Shown: positions 12,365-19,435 of the stretch, in pieces | Numbering within the stretch: the first letter of the stretch is position 1 | Layout of the letters: the number at the start of each line of letters is the position of its first letter | Source of the DNA: Candidatus Moranbacteria bacterium RIFCSPLOWO2_12_FULL_48_12 | GTDB lineage: Bacteria > Patescibacteriota > Minisyncoccia > Moranbacterales > UBA1568 | Assembly (NCBI GenBank): GCA_001784735.1 | Contig: MFSB01000006.1 | Coordinates: forward strand, 1-37,918 | Length of the DNA: 37,918 bases | Direction of reading: 5' to 3' | The notes under the pieces: generated by a model | Told to the model about the DNA's origin: nothing | What the model saw: the letters and a program-made list of their open reading frames with translations, nothing else | The model's database searches: none | Translations under genes and position numbers: made by a program

Positions 12365-12643
12365 TTATCTTTTTGTTTTGACAGCAAATGCATATACTTT
12401 CTTGACCGTTTCCGCAATGCGCATCGATGTATACCCCTCCGGCATTTCCGAATCCACCACGAAATCGCTCACATCAATCGGCTTCAAATCATTCTCTTTC
12501 AATAGTTCCTCCATCCCCTCGAACAGCCTCCGCCCCATATCCCGTCCTTCGAGCCACTCGCGAAATGCTTTTTCTTTTCCATCTTCCAAAAGAGAGAGCT
12601 TGCTTTTTTCTTTTCCAATTTTCAGATGGAATGTGTATGTCAT
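12365..12643 (-). CDS. TsaB-like N-terminal half protein, 92 aa
   Basis: The sequence resembles the first half of TsaB/YeaZ, the TsaD partner in tRNA threonylcarbamoyladenosine (t6A) synthesis. LSLLEDGKEKAFREWLEGRD corresponds to the early beta-strands. RLFEGMEELLKENDLKPIDV matches the conserved helix before the GPGSFTGLRIG motif. PEGYTSMRIAETVKKVYAFA aligns with that motif and the following helix. The usual DTS nucleotide-binding loop is replaced by HLKIGKEKS, and the C-terminal half is absent. It may be a degenerate scaffold rather than a nucleotide binder. I chose the ATG at 12643 over one 14 codons upstream because family homology begins there. The assignment is by eye and should be confirmed by a profile search. 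Confidence 0.5.
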   Translation of the reverse strand: MTYTFHLKIGKEKSKLSLLEDGKEKAFREWLEGRDMGRRLFEGMEELLKENDLKPIDVSDFVVDSEMPEGYTSMRIAETVKKVYAFAVKTKR

Positions 12644-12800
12644 AAAAGTACGCTCATCAAAACACAAACTAAGCACAAATTCCAAAACACAGATCCCAAA
12701 ACATTTTCACGCAATTTGTGTTTTGACTATTAAACTCTGTATTTTGCTTTTGTGTTTTGGCTCCTTGTGTTTTTTACTTCAGTTTCTTCCAAAAGTTTCT

Positions 12801-14213
12801 CTATAAACCAGATTCTTTTCCAAACAAATCGACTCGACCTTTCTCGGAAACAATGGCGATATTATTCACTAACATCGTTCCGCTATCATCACGCACCCCC
12901 ATCGAGTTCAAGACAAAATAAAGCTTTCCCTGCCTACCCGCAAGATCTTCAATATTTATGTCTCGAGTGACCTTTTCGTTGTTTGCACTTTTAAACACAC
13001 GATACAGCATTGTATTGTCGAAAAATACAAGAATATAATCCTTATCATTTGGATTACCGGAAAATATATAGGAAAATCTTAATTTCTTGGCTTGAGCGGG
13101 AAAGGTTATATCATTCTTATTGTATAAAGCCGCACTCCGTATTCGAACCGAACCCACATAGCCACTCATCCCTTCAAAGGAATCAGAAAATTTCTGCACC
13201 GAGCTCAAAAAGAAAGGTTTCGCCATATTGAGCGTTGTAGTATGATTTACTTCTCGATTCAGCGGATCTCTGTCAAAAATAAACTCAAAAGAATTATTAA
13301 AACCGTCACCATCGGAATCACCGAACGGATTGACACATTCGCTACATGCGTAGAAATTTTCCTCCCAGCGCTTCCACAAGTAATCATACTTTCCTTCCTC
13401 CTGAGTCCGAATAATTACACTTTCTCGCGCTGCAAAGTCACCAAAAGATACCCCCTCGGCGACAGGCTTCATCCGAGAAAAATTATCTTGGCTTGATAAG
13501 TCTTGATCATCAAAAGTTATCGTCAAATCACGAGATTTTCCCTCTTCCCTCCACGTCAATACGACTTCATATATGTGATATGTGGCAAGATCAACCCTTA
13601 CTTCAGTTCTCGTCTCGGTTAGAGAGTTATTTTTGACAATCCCACCAATGAGTTCCAATGGGATGGGAGCCTCCGTCTCTAAAATAATAGTCCTTCTGCT
13701 TTGCTCCACTTTTTTAACGTTAACTCCTTGGCTTTCTTTCTCTATCCAAGAAAGAATAGCTACCGGGGTTAATTCTAGAAAAGGAGTTACGTTTCCCGTC
13801 CTTACCGCGTAGCTGTCTTGTATAGGAATGAAAGCGAGGTCATACTGATCGGCGACATACAATTCTCCGTTCATTCTTTTTCCTTCAATACAAGTTTGTG
13901 GAAATTTTTTCTCACTAAACACTGTTGAGCCAGGTATCCGGGGCTGAAAAAACAAACACCAAGACATATTGCCATCCTTTCCTTCTATGCTTTCAAAAAA
14001 AGGTTTTGAGTCAATTTTTATCTTTTTTTCGACAACATAATCACTTTTATAGACGTGATCCAATAATTGAAAAGTGACCTTATTACTTGGAAAATACTGA
14101 TTAAAAAAAGTTTTACCTTTGATGGTAAAACCAAAAAAATAACCTCCAAAAATTACTATTGCCACTGCAATAAAACAAATCAAAAATAAATTCTTATTGG
14201 GTATTTTATACAT
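12801..14213 (-). CDS. Membrane-anchored protein with a calcium-loop motif, 470 aa
   Basis: I do not recognise the family. Residues about 8-28 (LFLICFIAVAIVIFGGYFFG) form an N-terminal membrane anchor or uncleaved signal. The rest is predicted beta-rich and extracytoplasmic. Near residue 296 a thrombospondin-type-3/EF-like calcium loop reads FGDSDGDGFNNSFEFIFDRD, preceded by a CSEC pair. The C-terminal about 120 residues look like a beta-sandwich (VRIRSAALYNKNDITFPAQA ... YIFSGNPNDKDYILVFFDNT). The composition is AT-rich relative to rpoBC. It is monocistronic with its own promoter. A cell-surface role is likely; enzymatic function is unknown. Confidence 0.75.
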   Translation of the reverse strand: MYKIPNKNLFLICFIAVAIVIFGGYFFGFTIKGKTFFNQYFPSNKVTFQLLDHVYKSDYVVEKKIKIDSKPFFESIEGKDGNMSWCLFFQPRIPGSTVFSEKKFPQTCIEGKRMNGELYVADQYDLAFIPIQDSYAVRTGNVTPFLELTPVAILSWIEKESQGVNVKKVEQSRRTIILETEAPIPLELIGGIVKNNSLTETRTEVRVDLATYHIYEVVLTWREEGKSRDLTITFDDQDLSSQDNFSRMKPVAEGVSFGDFAARESVIIRTQEEGKYDYLWKRWEENFYACSECVNPFGDSDGDGFNNSFEFIFDRDPLNREVNHTTTLNMAKPFFLSSVQKFSDSFEGMSGYVGSVRIRSAALYNKNDITFPAQAKKLRFSYIFSGNPNDKDYILVFFDNTMLYRVFKSANNEKVTRDINIEDLAGRQGKLYFVLNSMGVRDDSGTMLVNNIAIVSEKGRVDLFGKESGL

Positions 14214-14234
14214 CTCTATGGCTGTTCTATCTAC

Positions 14235-14264
14235 ATTATATCATAGTCAGTTCTAGCTTCACAA
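14235..14264 (-). promoter_or_regulatory. Promoter of the anchored calcium-loop protein gene
   Basis: TTGTGA (14264-14259), an 18-nt spacer and TATAAT (14240-14235) on the minus strand. The start codon lies about 15 nt after the predicted transcription start. Confidence 0.6.
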
Positions 14265-14348
14265 TTTGAAATAAAAAAATGCTCTATATATAAAACCTCT
14301 CTTCAAATCAGCATACAACTGATCCAGCATGTTGTGTTCAGAAAAGAA

Positions 14349-15110
14349 CTATAGACTCAACTTCTTCCAATCGAAGTTCCAGGGGTCGGTCTTGCGGCCG
14401 GGGGCGATGTCTTGGTGACCAACCACGGATTTGATAGGATATTGTTTTTTGAGAGAGGCTATCAAATTATTTACCGCGGTATACTGGGCTTCGGTAAATC
14501 GCCCCGTTTCCGTGTTCATCATTTCAATACCGAGAGAAAAATTGTTGACGCTCTGCCGACCGTCCGGCATTTTGGAAACGCCGGCATGATAGGCGATGTT
14601 TTTATCTTCCACAAGACGATAAATCGTTCCTTTGCGGTCAATCAAAAAATGTGCGCTCACGCCATAATCCTCATATTCCTTGACGATACCGCTCACAGAA
14701 TATGGATCCGCGCCATTCAGATCATATGAGGAATGCAGTACGATCGTATCGATACTGCGTGGTTTTGATGGCACAGAAAACCCCGAACTCATCAGACGAT
14801 TTTCAATTCGGAACTCCCCTGTTTTTTGTTGATTGTTATTTGTTAGCTGTTCACTGTTATCTGTTCCCTGCTGATTGCTTGCCTCACTGGAGCTTTGTGT
14901 AAGCGGGTTATCGGCCGCCTTCTGTTCCACCAGATTTTTCACATCACGAGCAGCCTGCAGGGCAGATTGACCTTGTTCTAATTCTTCTATAATCGGTACT
15001 CTGGAAACATCATTGGTCACTGTCATCGGCGTTTTCGGCATACCAAAATAGAGGTACCCCGTTCCGAGTACCATAATAATAACGGTAGTAAGTAATCCAA
15101 TGAGTCCCAT
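14349..15110 (-). CDS. N-acetylmuramoyl-L-alanine amidase, membrane-anchored
   Basis: Amidase_2/PGRP-type zinc amidase that cuts between MurNAc and L-Ala of peptidoglycan. Residues 3-23 form a membrane anchor. A Gln/Asn/Ser-rich linker (to about 105) leads to the catalytic domain (about 118-253). Probable zinc ligands are His126 (TIVLHSS), His232 and Asp242 (VGHQDIAPGRKTDPWNF). Glu196 in FSLGIEMMN is a further conserved residue. The protein is complete at 253 aa. A TATAAT at 15117-15122 lies only 7 nt before the ATG, with no good -35, which hints at a leaderless message. It probably trims the cell's own wall, but a role against neighbouring cells cannot be excluded. Confidence 0.9.
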   Translation of the reverse strand: MGLIGLLTTVIIMVLGTGYLYFGMPKTPMTVTNDVSRVPIIEELEQGQSALQAARDVKNLVEQKAADNPLTQSSSEASNQQGTDNSEQLTNNNQQKTGEFRIENRLMSSGFSVPSKPRSIDTIVLHSSYDLNGADPYSVSGIVKEYEDYGVSAHFLIDRKGTIYRLVEDKNIAYHAGVSKMPDGRQSVNNFSLGIEMMNTETGRFTEAQYTAVNNLIASLKKQYPIKSVVGHQDIAPGRKTDPWNFDWKKLSL

Positions 15111-15116
15111 GGGCTC

Positions 15117-15122
15117 ATTATA
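15117..15122 (-). promoter_or_regulatory. -10 hexamer of the amidase gene
   Basis: A consensus TATAAT ends 7 nt before the amidase ATG. A -35 would fall in the terminator stem at 15134-15157 and is not recognisable. If used, transcription would begin at or near the start codon. Confidence 0.4.
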
Positions 15123-15133
15123 CTCTATAAAGA

Positions 15134-15157
15134 AAAATCCGCCTCGAGGCGGATTTT
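15134..15157. terminator. Terminator (24-bp perfect palindrome)
   Basis: AAAATCCGCCTC is joined directly to its reverse complement. On the minus strand it is followed by TTCTTTATAG. It sits between the small membrane-protein pair and the amidase. Confidence 0.75.
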
Positions 15158-15185
15158 ATTTCTTTAATTCCAAAGATCCTTCAGG

Positions 15186-15440
15186 TCACTTTTTCCCTTT
15201 TTTCCCGCCGCTCATAAGAAGCGTCAGAGCAGCACCCAAGGCGGCGCCGATGCCGGCGGCCACCATCGCGGCTTTTTCCGGATTTTTTTTGGCATAGCCC
15301 TCCACTGTCGCGTACGTACTGGCAAGCTGCTTCTTCACTTTAGCCACTTCCTTTTTAGCCAAAGCCTTGCTCTTATCCACCTGTGCCATCACCTTTCCCT
15401 TCAGCGCTTCTGCCATAGCCTCTACTTCGTTCTTTGCCAT
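15186..15440 (-). CDS. Small YtxH/DUF883-like membrane protein, 84 aa
   Basis: The N-terminal about 50 residues are a lysine/alanine-rich amphipathic helix (GKVMAQVDKSKALAKKEVAK). One C-terminal membrane segment follows (NPEKAAMVAAGIGAALGAAL), ending in SGGKKGKK. This layout resembles ElaB/YqjD (DUF883) and YtxH-type proteins. Members of those groups in other bacteria bind membranes and sometimes ribosomes or serve in stress responses, but no function is proven here. It lies 29 nt downstream of the two-TM protein gene and probably shares its transcript, ending at the palindromic terminator at 15134-15157. Confidence 0.75.
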   Translation of the reverse strand: MAKNEVEAMAEALKGKVMAQVDKSKALAKKEVAKVKKQLASTYATVEGYAKKNPEKAAMVAAGIGAALGAALTLLMSGGKKGKK

Positions 15441-15469
15441 ATGTTTCTTCTTAGTTAATTACTTTTTTA

Positions 15470-15814
15470 TTAATACCTGGACGACCGGTCATCCCGATTG
15501 AAAACGTACAACACGAGAGAGATGAGAAGGATAAACGCTCCCATAAGCGTCTCGCCCACGCCAGGAAACCGATAAGCCGTACTCAAGAGCTGTGCCAATC
15601 CGACCAGGAGAAATATCAGCCCCAGAAAGGCGAACAAAAAAAGAAATACGCGCCGGGCGAGCTTTTGCGTGAATGCGTGCACCGCTTGGTGCACCCGATT
15701 CAGCGCTCCGTCGAACGATGATTGGATGCCCTTGAAGACGCTCTCCAAAAGAAGCCCCGTCCAGCCGGAGTCCATGTCATCCTTTTTTTTTCGAATTGTA
15801 TTTTTCTCTTCCAT
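15470..15814 (-). CDS. Small two-TM holin-superfamily-like protein, 114 aa
   Basis: A charged N-terminus (MEEKNTIRKKKDDMDSG) and an amphipathic helix (about 18-50) precede two membrane segments. These are FLFLFAFLGLIFLLVGLAQL (about 57-77) and MGAFILLISLVLYVF (about 91-106), and the C-terminus is NRDDRSSRY. The layout matches the YqjE / phage_holin_3_6-type actinobacterial holin superfamily, which in chromosomes often neighbours DUF883/YqjD-like genes, as it does here. I infer a membrane-associated structural role, not lysis. The ATG at 15814 sits directly beside an inverted repeat that would form the 5' leader. Confidence 0.75.
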   Translation of the reverse strand: MEEKNTIRKKKDDMDSGWTGLLLESVFKGIQSSFDGALNRVHQAVHAFTQKLARRVFLFLFAFLGLIFLLVGLAQLLSTAYRFPGVGETLMGAFILLISLVLYVFNRDDRSSRY

Positions 15815-15938
15815 ACCCAGTGGTACAACTTCAAATAAATTAATAGGTTTTGTTTTTCTCTGTACGCCTTCTCAGACTTTTGAACCTTAACTATCAACAA
15901 CACCACAGAAGAACTTCTTTGAAGTTGTCCCACTGGGC
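15815..15938. repeat. Inverted-repeat element G in the 5' leader of the two-TM gene
   Basis: CCCAGTGGTACAACTTCAAA (from 15816) is matched by the complement of TTTGAAGTTGTCCCACTGGG (15918-15937) with one mismatch. On the minus strand the second arm ends directly at the ATG, so a leader hairpin would occlude the start region. Confidence 0.65.
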
Positions 15939-15962
15939 ATACGCTTTGATTTCCGTATTCAT

Positions 15963-15990
15963 AGTATAGCACAAGCGGTTTTATACGCAA
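15963..15990 (-). promoter_or_regulatory. Promoter of the two-TM/YtxH-like operon
   Basis: TTGCGT, a 16-nt spacer and extended -10 TGCTATACT on the minus strand. It would give a leader of about 140 nt that contains element G. Confidence 0.4.
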
Positions 15991-15993
15991 AAA

Positions 15994-16022
15994 TTGTCAA
16001 CACTACATTCTTATGGTATGAA
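15994..16022 (+). promoter_or_regulatory. Promoter of the LTD/PKD protein gene
   Basis: TTGTCA (15994-15999), a 17-nt spacer and TATGAA (16017-16022). The -10 overlaps the upstream ATG candidate at 16018, which favours the ATG at 16036. Confidence 0.4.
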
Positions 16023-18015
16023 AAGAGTAAACAATATGAAAACAAAAATCATCTTTATCGGTGCCTCTGTTTTTTTATATGTATCTTTTCATATTCCCAT
16101 CGCTTCAGCTGAAACAAAAAAAATCATCATAAGCGAAATCCAGATTACCGGAGGTAGCGGTCACACCAACGATGAATTTGTCGAACTCTATAATACAGAA
16201 AATACCGATCAGACGCTCACTAATTGGGAACTACGAAAAAAGACCAAGGGTGACGATTCTGCCCGCGGCGCGCTTTTTCATAAATTTGAAGGAAACTTAA
16301 CAATATCCGCTGGCAAATATTTCTTGTGGACCAACAAAGACAGTAATGCTAATTTTATTGATCTCTTTGATATCCAAAGTAAAAATAAAACTTCCCCTAA
16401 CTTGACTGATGATAATAGTCTCGGCCTCTACGACAATACCAATGTTCTCATTGATGCCATCACGTGGGGATCGGGACATAAAGGCTCATTTTCACCAAGC
16501 TCCCTCTACCCTGACAATCCTCCGGGGGGCAAAAGTCTCACGCGCGATGTCACAACTCTCATCTTGTCTCTTTCTGACAAACCCTCTCCTACCAATAGTC
16601 GAGATGAAACATACGAGGATCCACCCCCACCCATATATGCTTCTCATATCCGCCTCAACGAGATTCTTCCCAATCCGTCGGAAAAAGGAGAGGCGAACGA
16701 GTTCATAGAACTTTACAACGATTCCGATGAAACTGTCTCGCTTACCGGATGGTCAATCAAGAAAGATCGCTCTGAAAGCGGAAAATACCTTATCAAAGCG
16801 GAAGATTTCCCGAAAGGAACAGATATCCCGGCGGGAGGATTTTTTCTCATTCCGCGGAAGATTTCCGGTTTCATAATGGCAAACTCGAATAAGACCATTT
16901 CACTCTATGATCCGAGCGAAAAAGAAGCAAGTGCCGTATCGTACGCGACGACAAAGGAGGATGTTTCGCTCAATTACACCGCGACCGGCTGGCGGGGCAG
17001 CACCCCCACTCCAGGCACCGCGAACGTACTCAACAATCTTCCGGAAACCAGAGAAAAAGTTCCCAAAAAAGGCTACCGCGGGGTGGCGGTTGATTTTGAT
17101 GCCCGAGGGAAAGATAGCGATCGCGATACGCTCAAATATACCTGGGATTTCGGCGATGGCCACAAAAGCTACAAAGAAAAAACCTCGCACGCGTATGAAG
17201 AAAACGGGACGTACACCGTGACACTCAAAACCAATGACGGCAAGGATGATACGGTAGAAACATTCACGATCAAAATAGAGTCCTACCCTCACCCGGAGGT
17301 GCGTATCACATCCCTCATGCCCAATCCGGCGGGAAACGACACGGACAATGAATGGGTCATGATAGAAAACAGGGAGAAGAAAACGGTCAATTTGAAAGGA
17401 TACGGCATCGCCACCGGGTGGAAAAAACTTTCCAATCACCCCATTCGCGAAGATTTTTTCATTGAGCCGAAATCGGAAGCCAAGCTCACTCGCCTCTTTT
17501 CCCTTTTCACGCTCCCCAACCAAAAAGGCAAGATCGAACTCCGCGCGCCCGATGGCAAGGTACTGCAGAAGATAAAATACAAGCTGGAAAAATCCATCGG
17601 TGAAAACATCGTCTATCAGAAGAAGAAAGGACAAAGATGGAAATTTGAAGAAAGCATCATAAAAAACATTCTTTCTTCCGATACGCCGGAAGAAACAGCC
17701 GCGACAGATGAAACCGCGCCACCCGAAAACAATAATGAGGAAACTCCGCCCCCCACGCCCACGGAAAATGTTCAAGAAGAAAAAGAACCGGAAATAATTC
17801 CGCCGCCGATTTCTCTCGAACCTCATCGGCCCAAGCCTCAGGAGCTCTTGGCGTACGGGACGCGCGTCCGCCTGCCGGATATCATCACCCTCGCACCTCC
17901 TGCCACGGAAAAAGAAGCCTCGCTTCCAGAAACAGACTCTATCCCCCTCTCCCTTGCTGAGAGGTTTGCCTCACACATCAATACTTCTCTCAACGGACTC
18001 CTCAACGATTTCTAG
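16018..18015 (+). CDS. Secreted multidomain protein: LTD-LTD-PKD-LTD
   Basis: A Sec signal peptide (MKTKIIFIGASVFLYVSFHI, cleavage probably after ...PIASA) starts at the second in-frame ATG (16036). The promoter geometry suggests that ATG may be the real start. Lamin-tail-type domains follow at about residues 30-145 (IIISEIQITGGSG..NDEFVELYN) and 210-335 (IRLNEILPNPSEKGEANEFI). A PKD domain lies at about 345-420 (YTWDFGDGHKSYKEKTSHAY). A third LTD is at about 425-530 (VRITSLMPNPAGNDTDNEWV). After it comes a Pro/Glu/Thr-rich linker (TPEETAATDETAPPENNNEE) and a C-terminal segment without an obvious membrane anchor. All recognisable domains are beta-sandwiches typical of surface adhesion or stalk proteins. 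The gene ends 4 nt from the convergent neighbour. Confidence 0.88.
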   Translation: MKRVNNMKTKIIFIGASVFLYVSFHIPIASAETKKIIISEIQITGGSGHTNDEFVELYNTENTDQTLTNWELRKKTKGDDSARGALFHKFEGNLTISAGKYFLWTNKDSNANFIDLFDIQSKNKTSPNLTDDNSLGLYDNTNVLIDAITWGSGHKGSFSPSSLYPDNPPGGKSLTRDVTTLILSLSDKPSPTNSRDETYEDPPPPIYASHIRLNEILPNPSEKGEANEFIELYNDSDETVSLTGWSIKKDRSESGKYLIKAEDFPKGTDIPAGGFFLIPRKISGFIMANSNKTISLYDPSEKEASAVSYATTKEDVSLNYTATGWRGSTPTPGTANVLNNLPETREKVPKKGYRGVAVDFDARGKDSDRDTLKYTWDFGDGHKSYKEKTSHAYEENGTYTVTLKTNDGKDDTVETFTIKIESYPHPEVRITSLMPNPAGNDTDNEWVMIENREKKTVNLKGYGIATGWKKLSNHPIREDFFIEPKSEAKLTRLFSLFTLPNQKGKIELRAPDGKVLQKIKYKLEKSIGENIVYQKKKGQRWKFEESIIKNILSSDTPEETAATDETAPPENNNEETPPPTPTENVQEEKEPEIIPPPISLEPHRPKPQELLAYGTRVRLPDIITLAPPATEKEASLPETDSIPLSLAERFASHINTSLNGLLNDF

Positions 18016-18019
18016 ATAG

Positions 18020-18388
18020 TCAAAAATCGTCTCGGGATAAGAAACTTCCGATCTTGCCCAGCATGTCTGCCATATCCCTGTAAGCAACGACAGTTTCAGA
18101 CACCGTTTTCAGCGACCGTGACGGTTTGATGCCTTCTTTATAGAGACAGAAAATCGGTATACGGAAACTGTCTGCCCACCCGAGCTCGATGCCCTCGCCC
18201 GTCGCCGGATAGGAGACTTCCGCAATCACCACATCTGATTTTCCGATTACTTCTTTCGTATTGATGAATTGATCGGCCTCATGAGGCAGGAATATCTCAT
18301 GCTGGGAATTGAGCCGAGAATTCCGCAAAGGCACATAGAGTTCATTTTTATAATCAAAGTTTTTTGAGTGGGCGATGTAAATTTTCAT
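18020..18388 (-). CDS. Nucleoside 2-deoxyribosyltransferase-like protein, 122 aa
   Basis: A small alpha/beta protein beginning MKIYIAHSKNFDYKNELY. It carries the signature SDVVIAEVSYPATGEGIELG, in which VAEVS..S.G.G.ELG is typical of the nucleoside 2-deoxyribosyltransferase (NDT) fold, with the family nucleophile position in the EVS or GIE segment. NDTs swap bases on deoxynucleosides for salvage, but many small relatives have other or unknown N-glycosidic roles. The length is somewhat below the about 150 aa of classical NDTs. No clear Shine-Dalgarno sequence is present. It lies downstream of a strong terminator, so it is transcribed alone. Confidence 0.65.
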   Translation of the reverse strand: MKIYIAHSKNFDYKNELYVPLRNSRLNSQHEIFLPHEADQFINTKEVIGKSDVVIAEVSYPATGEGIELGWADSFRIPIFCLYKEGIKPSRSLKTVSETVVAYRDMADMLGKIGSFLSRDDF

Positions 18389-18439
18389 AGTGTCATCTTC
18401 TAATTTTTTGACCGAAAGACGAACCTACCAAAGGCAGCT

Positions 18440-18493
18440 AAAAAATCCAACTCCGTATACTGAGTCAGTATACCAATGCTGTTCGAGTTGGAT
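18440..18493 (-). terminator. Nested-hairpin terminator
   Basis: The outer stem ATCCAACTC/GAGTTGGAT encloses the inner stem GTATACTGA/TCAGTATAC. On the minus strand it is followed by TTTTTTAG. It lies 65 nt beyond the stop of the 106-aa gene. Confidence 0.7.
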
Positions 18494-18557
18494 CCATAGA
18501 GAAGTGTTTTGTTTAAAATTATGATAGAAATATCTAATTTAACACCATTACTCCTTA

Positions 18558-18878
18558 TTAATTGCTCCCTGCTTCACCTAAAAAAACTTTTAGTGTCTTA
18601 GTAATTTCACTTTTTAATCCTGCCATACCATCATATTCTATTTGATCCTTGTCTACCCCCCGAGCACCAGCAAGAGCTCCCAAAAAAAAGGCTTCTGCTT
18701 GAGCTGGAGACTTTCCTTCCATAAAATCAAAAGCTGCACTCACTAAATCCGGGAACATTTCGCCAAGCTTCTTTGCTAACACTGGATCCCTATTTTTTAA
18801 GAATTCCCCAAATTCCTTGCCAAGATTTTGAGCTGGACTTTCCAAGCCTTGAGAACCTGTCCCTCTTTCTCTTATCAT
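18558..18878 (-). CDS. Hypothetical protein, 106 aa
   Basis: Unrecognised. It is soluble and predicted helical, with a Gly/Ser-rich N-terminus (MIRERGTGSQGLESPAQNLG). Two helical segments follow (FGEFLKNRDPVLAKKLGEMF and PDLVSAAFDFMEGKSPAQAE), then an Ala/Gly-rich stretch (FFLGALAGARGVDKDQIEYD). There is no signal peptide, membrane segment or cysteine. It is a single-gene unit bounded by its own promoter and the nested terminator. Base composition is AT-richer than in the neighbouring housekeeping genes. Confidence 0.65.
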   Translation of the reverse strand: MIRERGTGSQGLESPAQNLGKEFGEFLKNRDPVLAKKLGEMFPDLVSAAFDFMEGKSPAQAEAFFLGALAGARGVDKDQIEYDGMAGLKSEITKTLKVFLGEAGSN

Positions 18879-18919
18879 AATTTTATATATTACTGGTAAA
18901 TATTACTAACTGTGTTTTG

Positions 18920-18948
18920 AGTATACCATAAAAATAACAGTACAAAAA
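18920..18948 (-). promoter_or_regulatory. Promoter of the 106-aa gene
   Basis: A T-rich -35 (TTTTTG), a 17-nt spacer and extended -10 TGGTATACT on the minus strand, giving a leader of about 35-40 nt. Confidence 0.45.
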
Positions 18949-18983
18949 AATAAGCTTCTCCGGAGCCTCATTTGTTAAGCCTG

Positions 18984-19054
18984 AGCGGGATACGAGAATC
19001 GAACTCGCGTCCCTAGCTTGGGAAGCTAGTGTACTACCATTGTACTAATCCCGC
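18984..19054 (-). tRNA. tRNA-Gly (anticodon CCC)
   Basis: The acceptor stem GCGGGAT/ATCCCGC is perfect. The anticodon stem CTAGC/GCTAG encloses TTCCCAA. The T-arm is GCGAG-TTCGATT-CTCGT. No CCA is encoded. A broken duplicate begins 12 nt away. Confidence 0.95.
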
Positions 19055-19065
19055 TTATTAATGTC

Positions 19066-19164
19066 TCTTGGGAAGTTTACCCGCCTTTGGCGGGCTAGTG
19101 TACCACCATTGCCTGCCCGCCCGAAGTCCCGATACATCGGGACAAAGGAGGGTACTAATCCCGC
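19066..19164 (-). pseudogene. tRNA-Gly 5' half interrupted by two palindromic inserts
   Basis: Read on the plus strand, CTTGGGAAG / CTAGTGTACCACCATTG / GTACTAATCCCGC reproduces the 5' half of the neighbouring tRNA-Gly(CCC) with one substitution. It is interrupted by 19 nt in the anticodon arm (19076-19094, TTTACCCGCCTTTGGCGGG) and about 40 nt in the D-loop (19112-19151, starting CCTGCCCGCC and containing TCCCGATACATCGGGA). The T-arm and 3' acceptor are absent, so it cannot make a tRNA. Confidence 0.85.
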
Positions 19165-19244
19165 AACCTATACATATAAAAGCTTTTCAAAAAATAGTAT
19201 AGCATACTGCTGTTTTCTTCATAAAAACTCCGGCTACACAGACA

Positions 19245-19360
19245 AGCCCCAGTTACATATCAGGGAAAATTCTTAGTAATGACACGTAAAACCCAGGAGA
19301 CGACTACGTCTTCTGATATTTTTTAAGGGTAGCTGTTCCTAGGATATGTAACGGGGTAAA
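19245..19360. repeat. Inverted-repeat element C
   Basis: AGCCCCAGTTACATATC (19245-19261) pairs with GATATGTAACGGGGTAA (19343-19359), with one bulged A. It lies between tRNA-Gly and the divergent DUF4012 gene and contains no open reading frame. Confidence 0.75.
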
Positions 19361-19375
19361 CGTACATCAACCACC

Positions 19376-19404
19376 TTTTCAAACTGCTCTCCACCTGGTA
19401 CACT
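19376..19404 (+). promoter_or_regulatory. Possible promoter of the DUF4012 gene
   Basis: TTTTCA, a 17-nt spacer and TACACT, with about 25 nt to the start codon. The -35 is weak. Confidence 0.35.
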
Positions 19405-19435
19405 AGGAAAGTATTTAATTTTTTATCTCTTGTCC

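Noticed and set aside
12660-12790. Repeat array from recurrent TTTGTGTTTTGG-like words
   Set aside because: Low-complexity AT/GT-rich sequence without fixed unit length or spacing; no CRISPR-like or tandem organisation.
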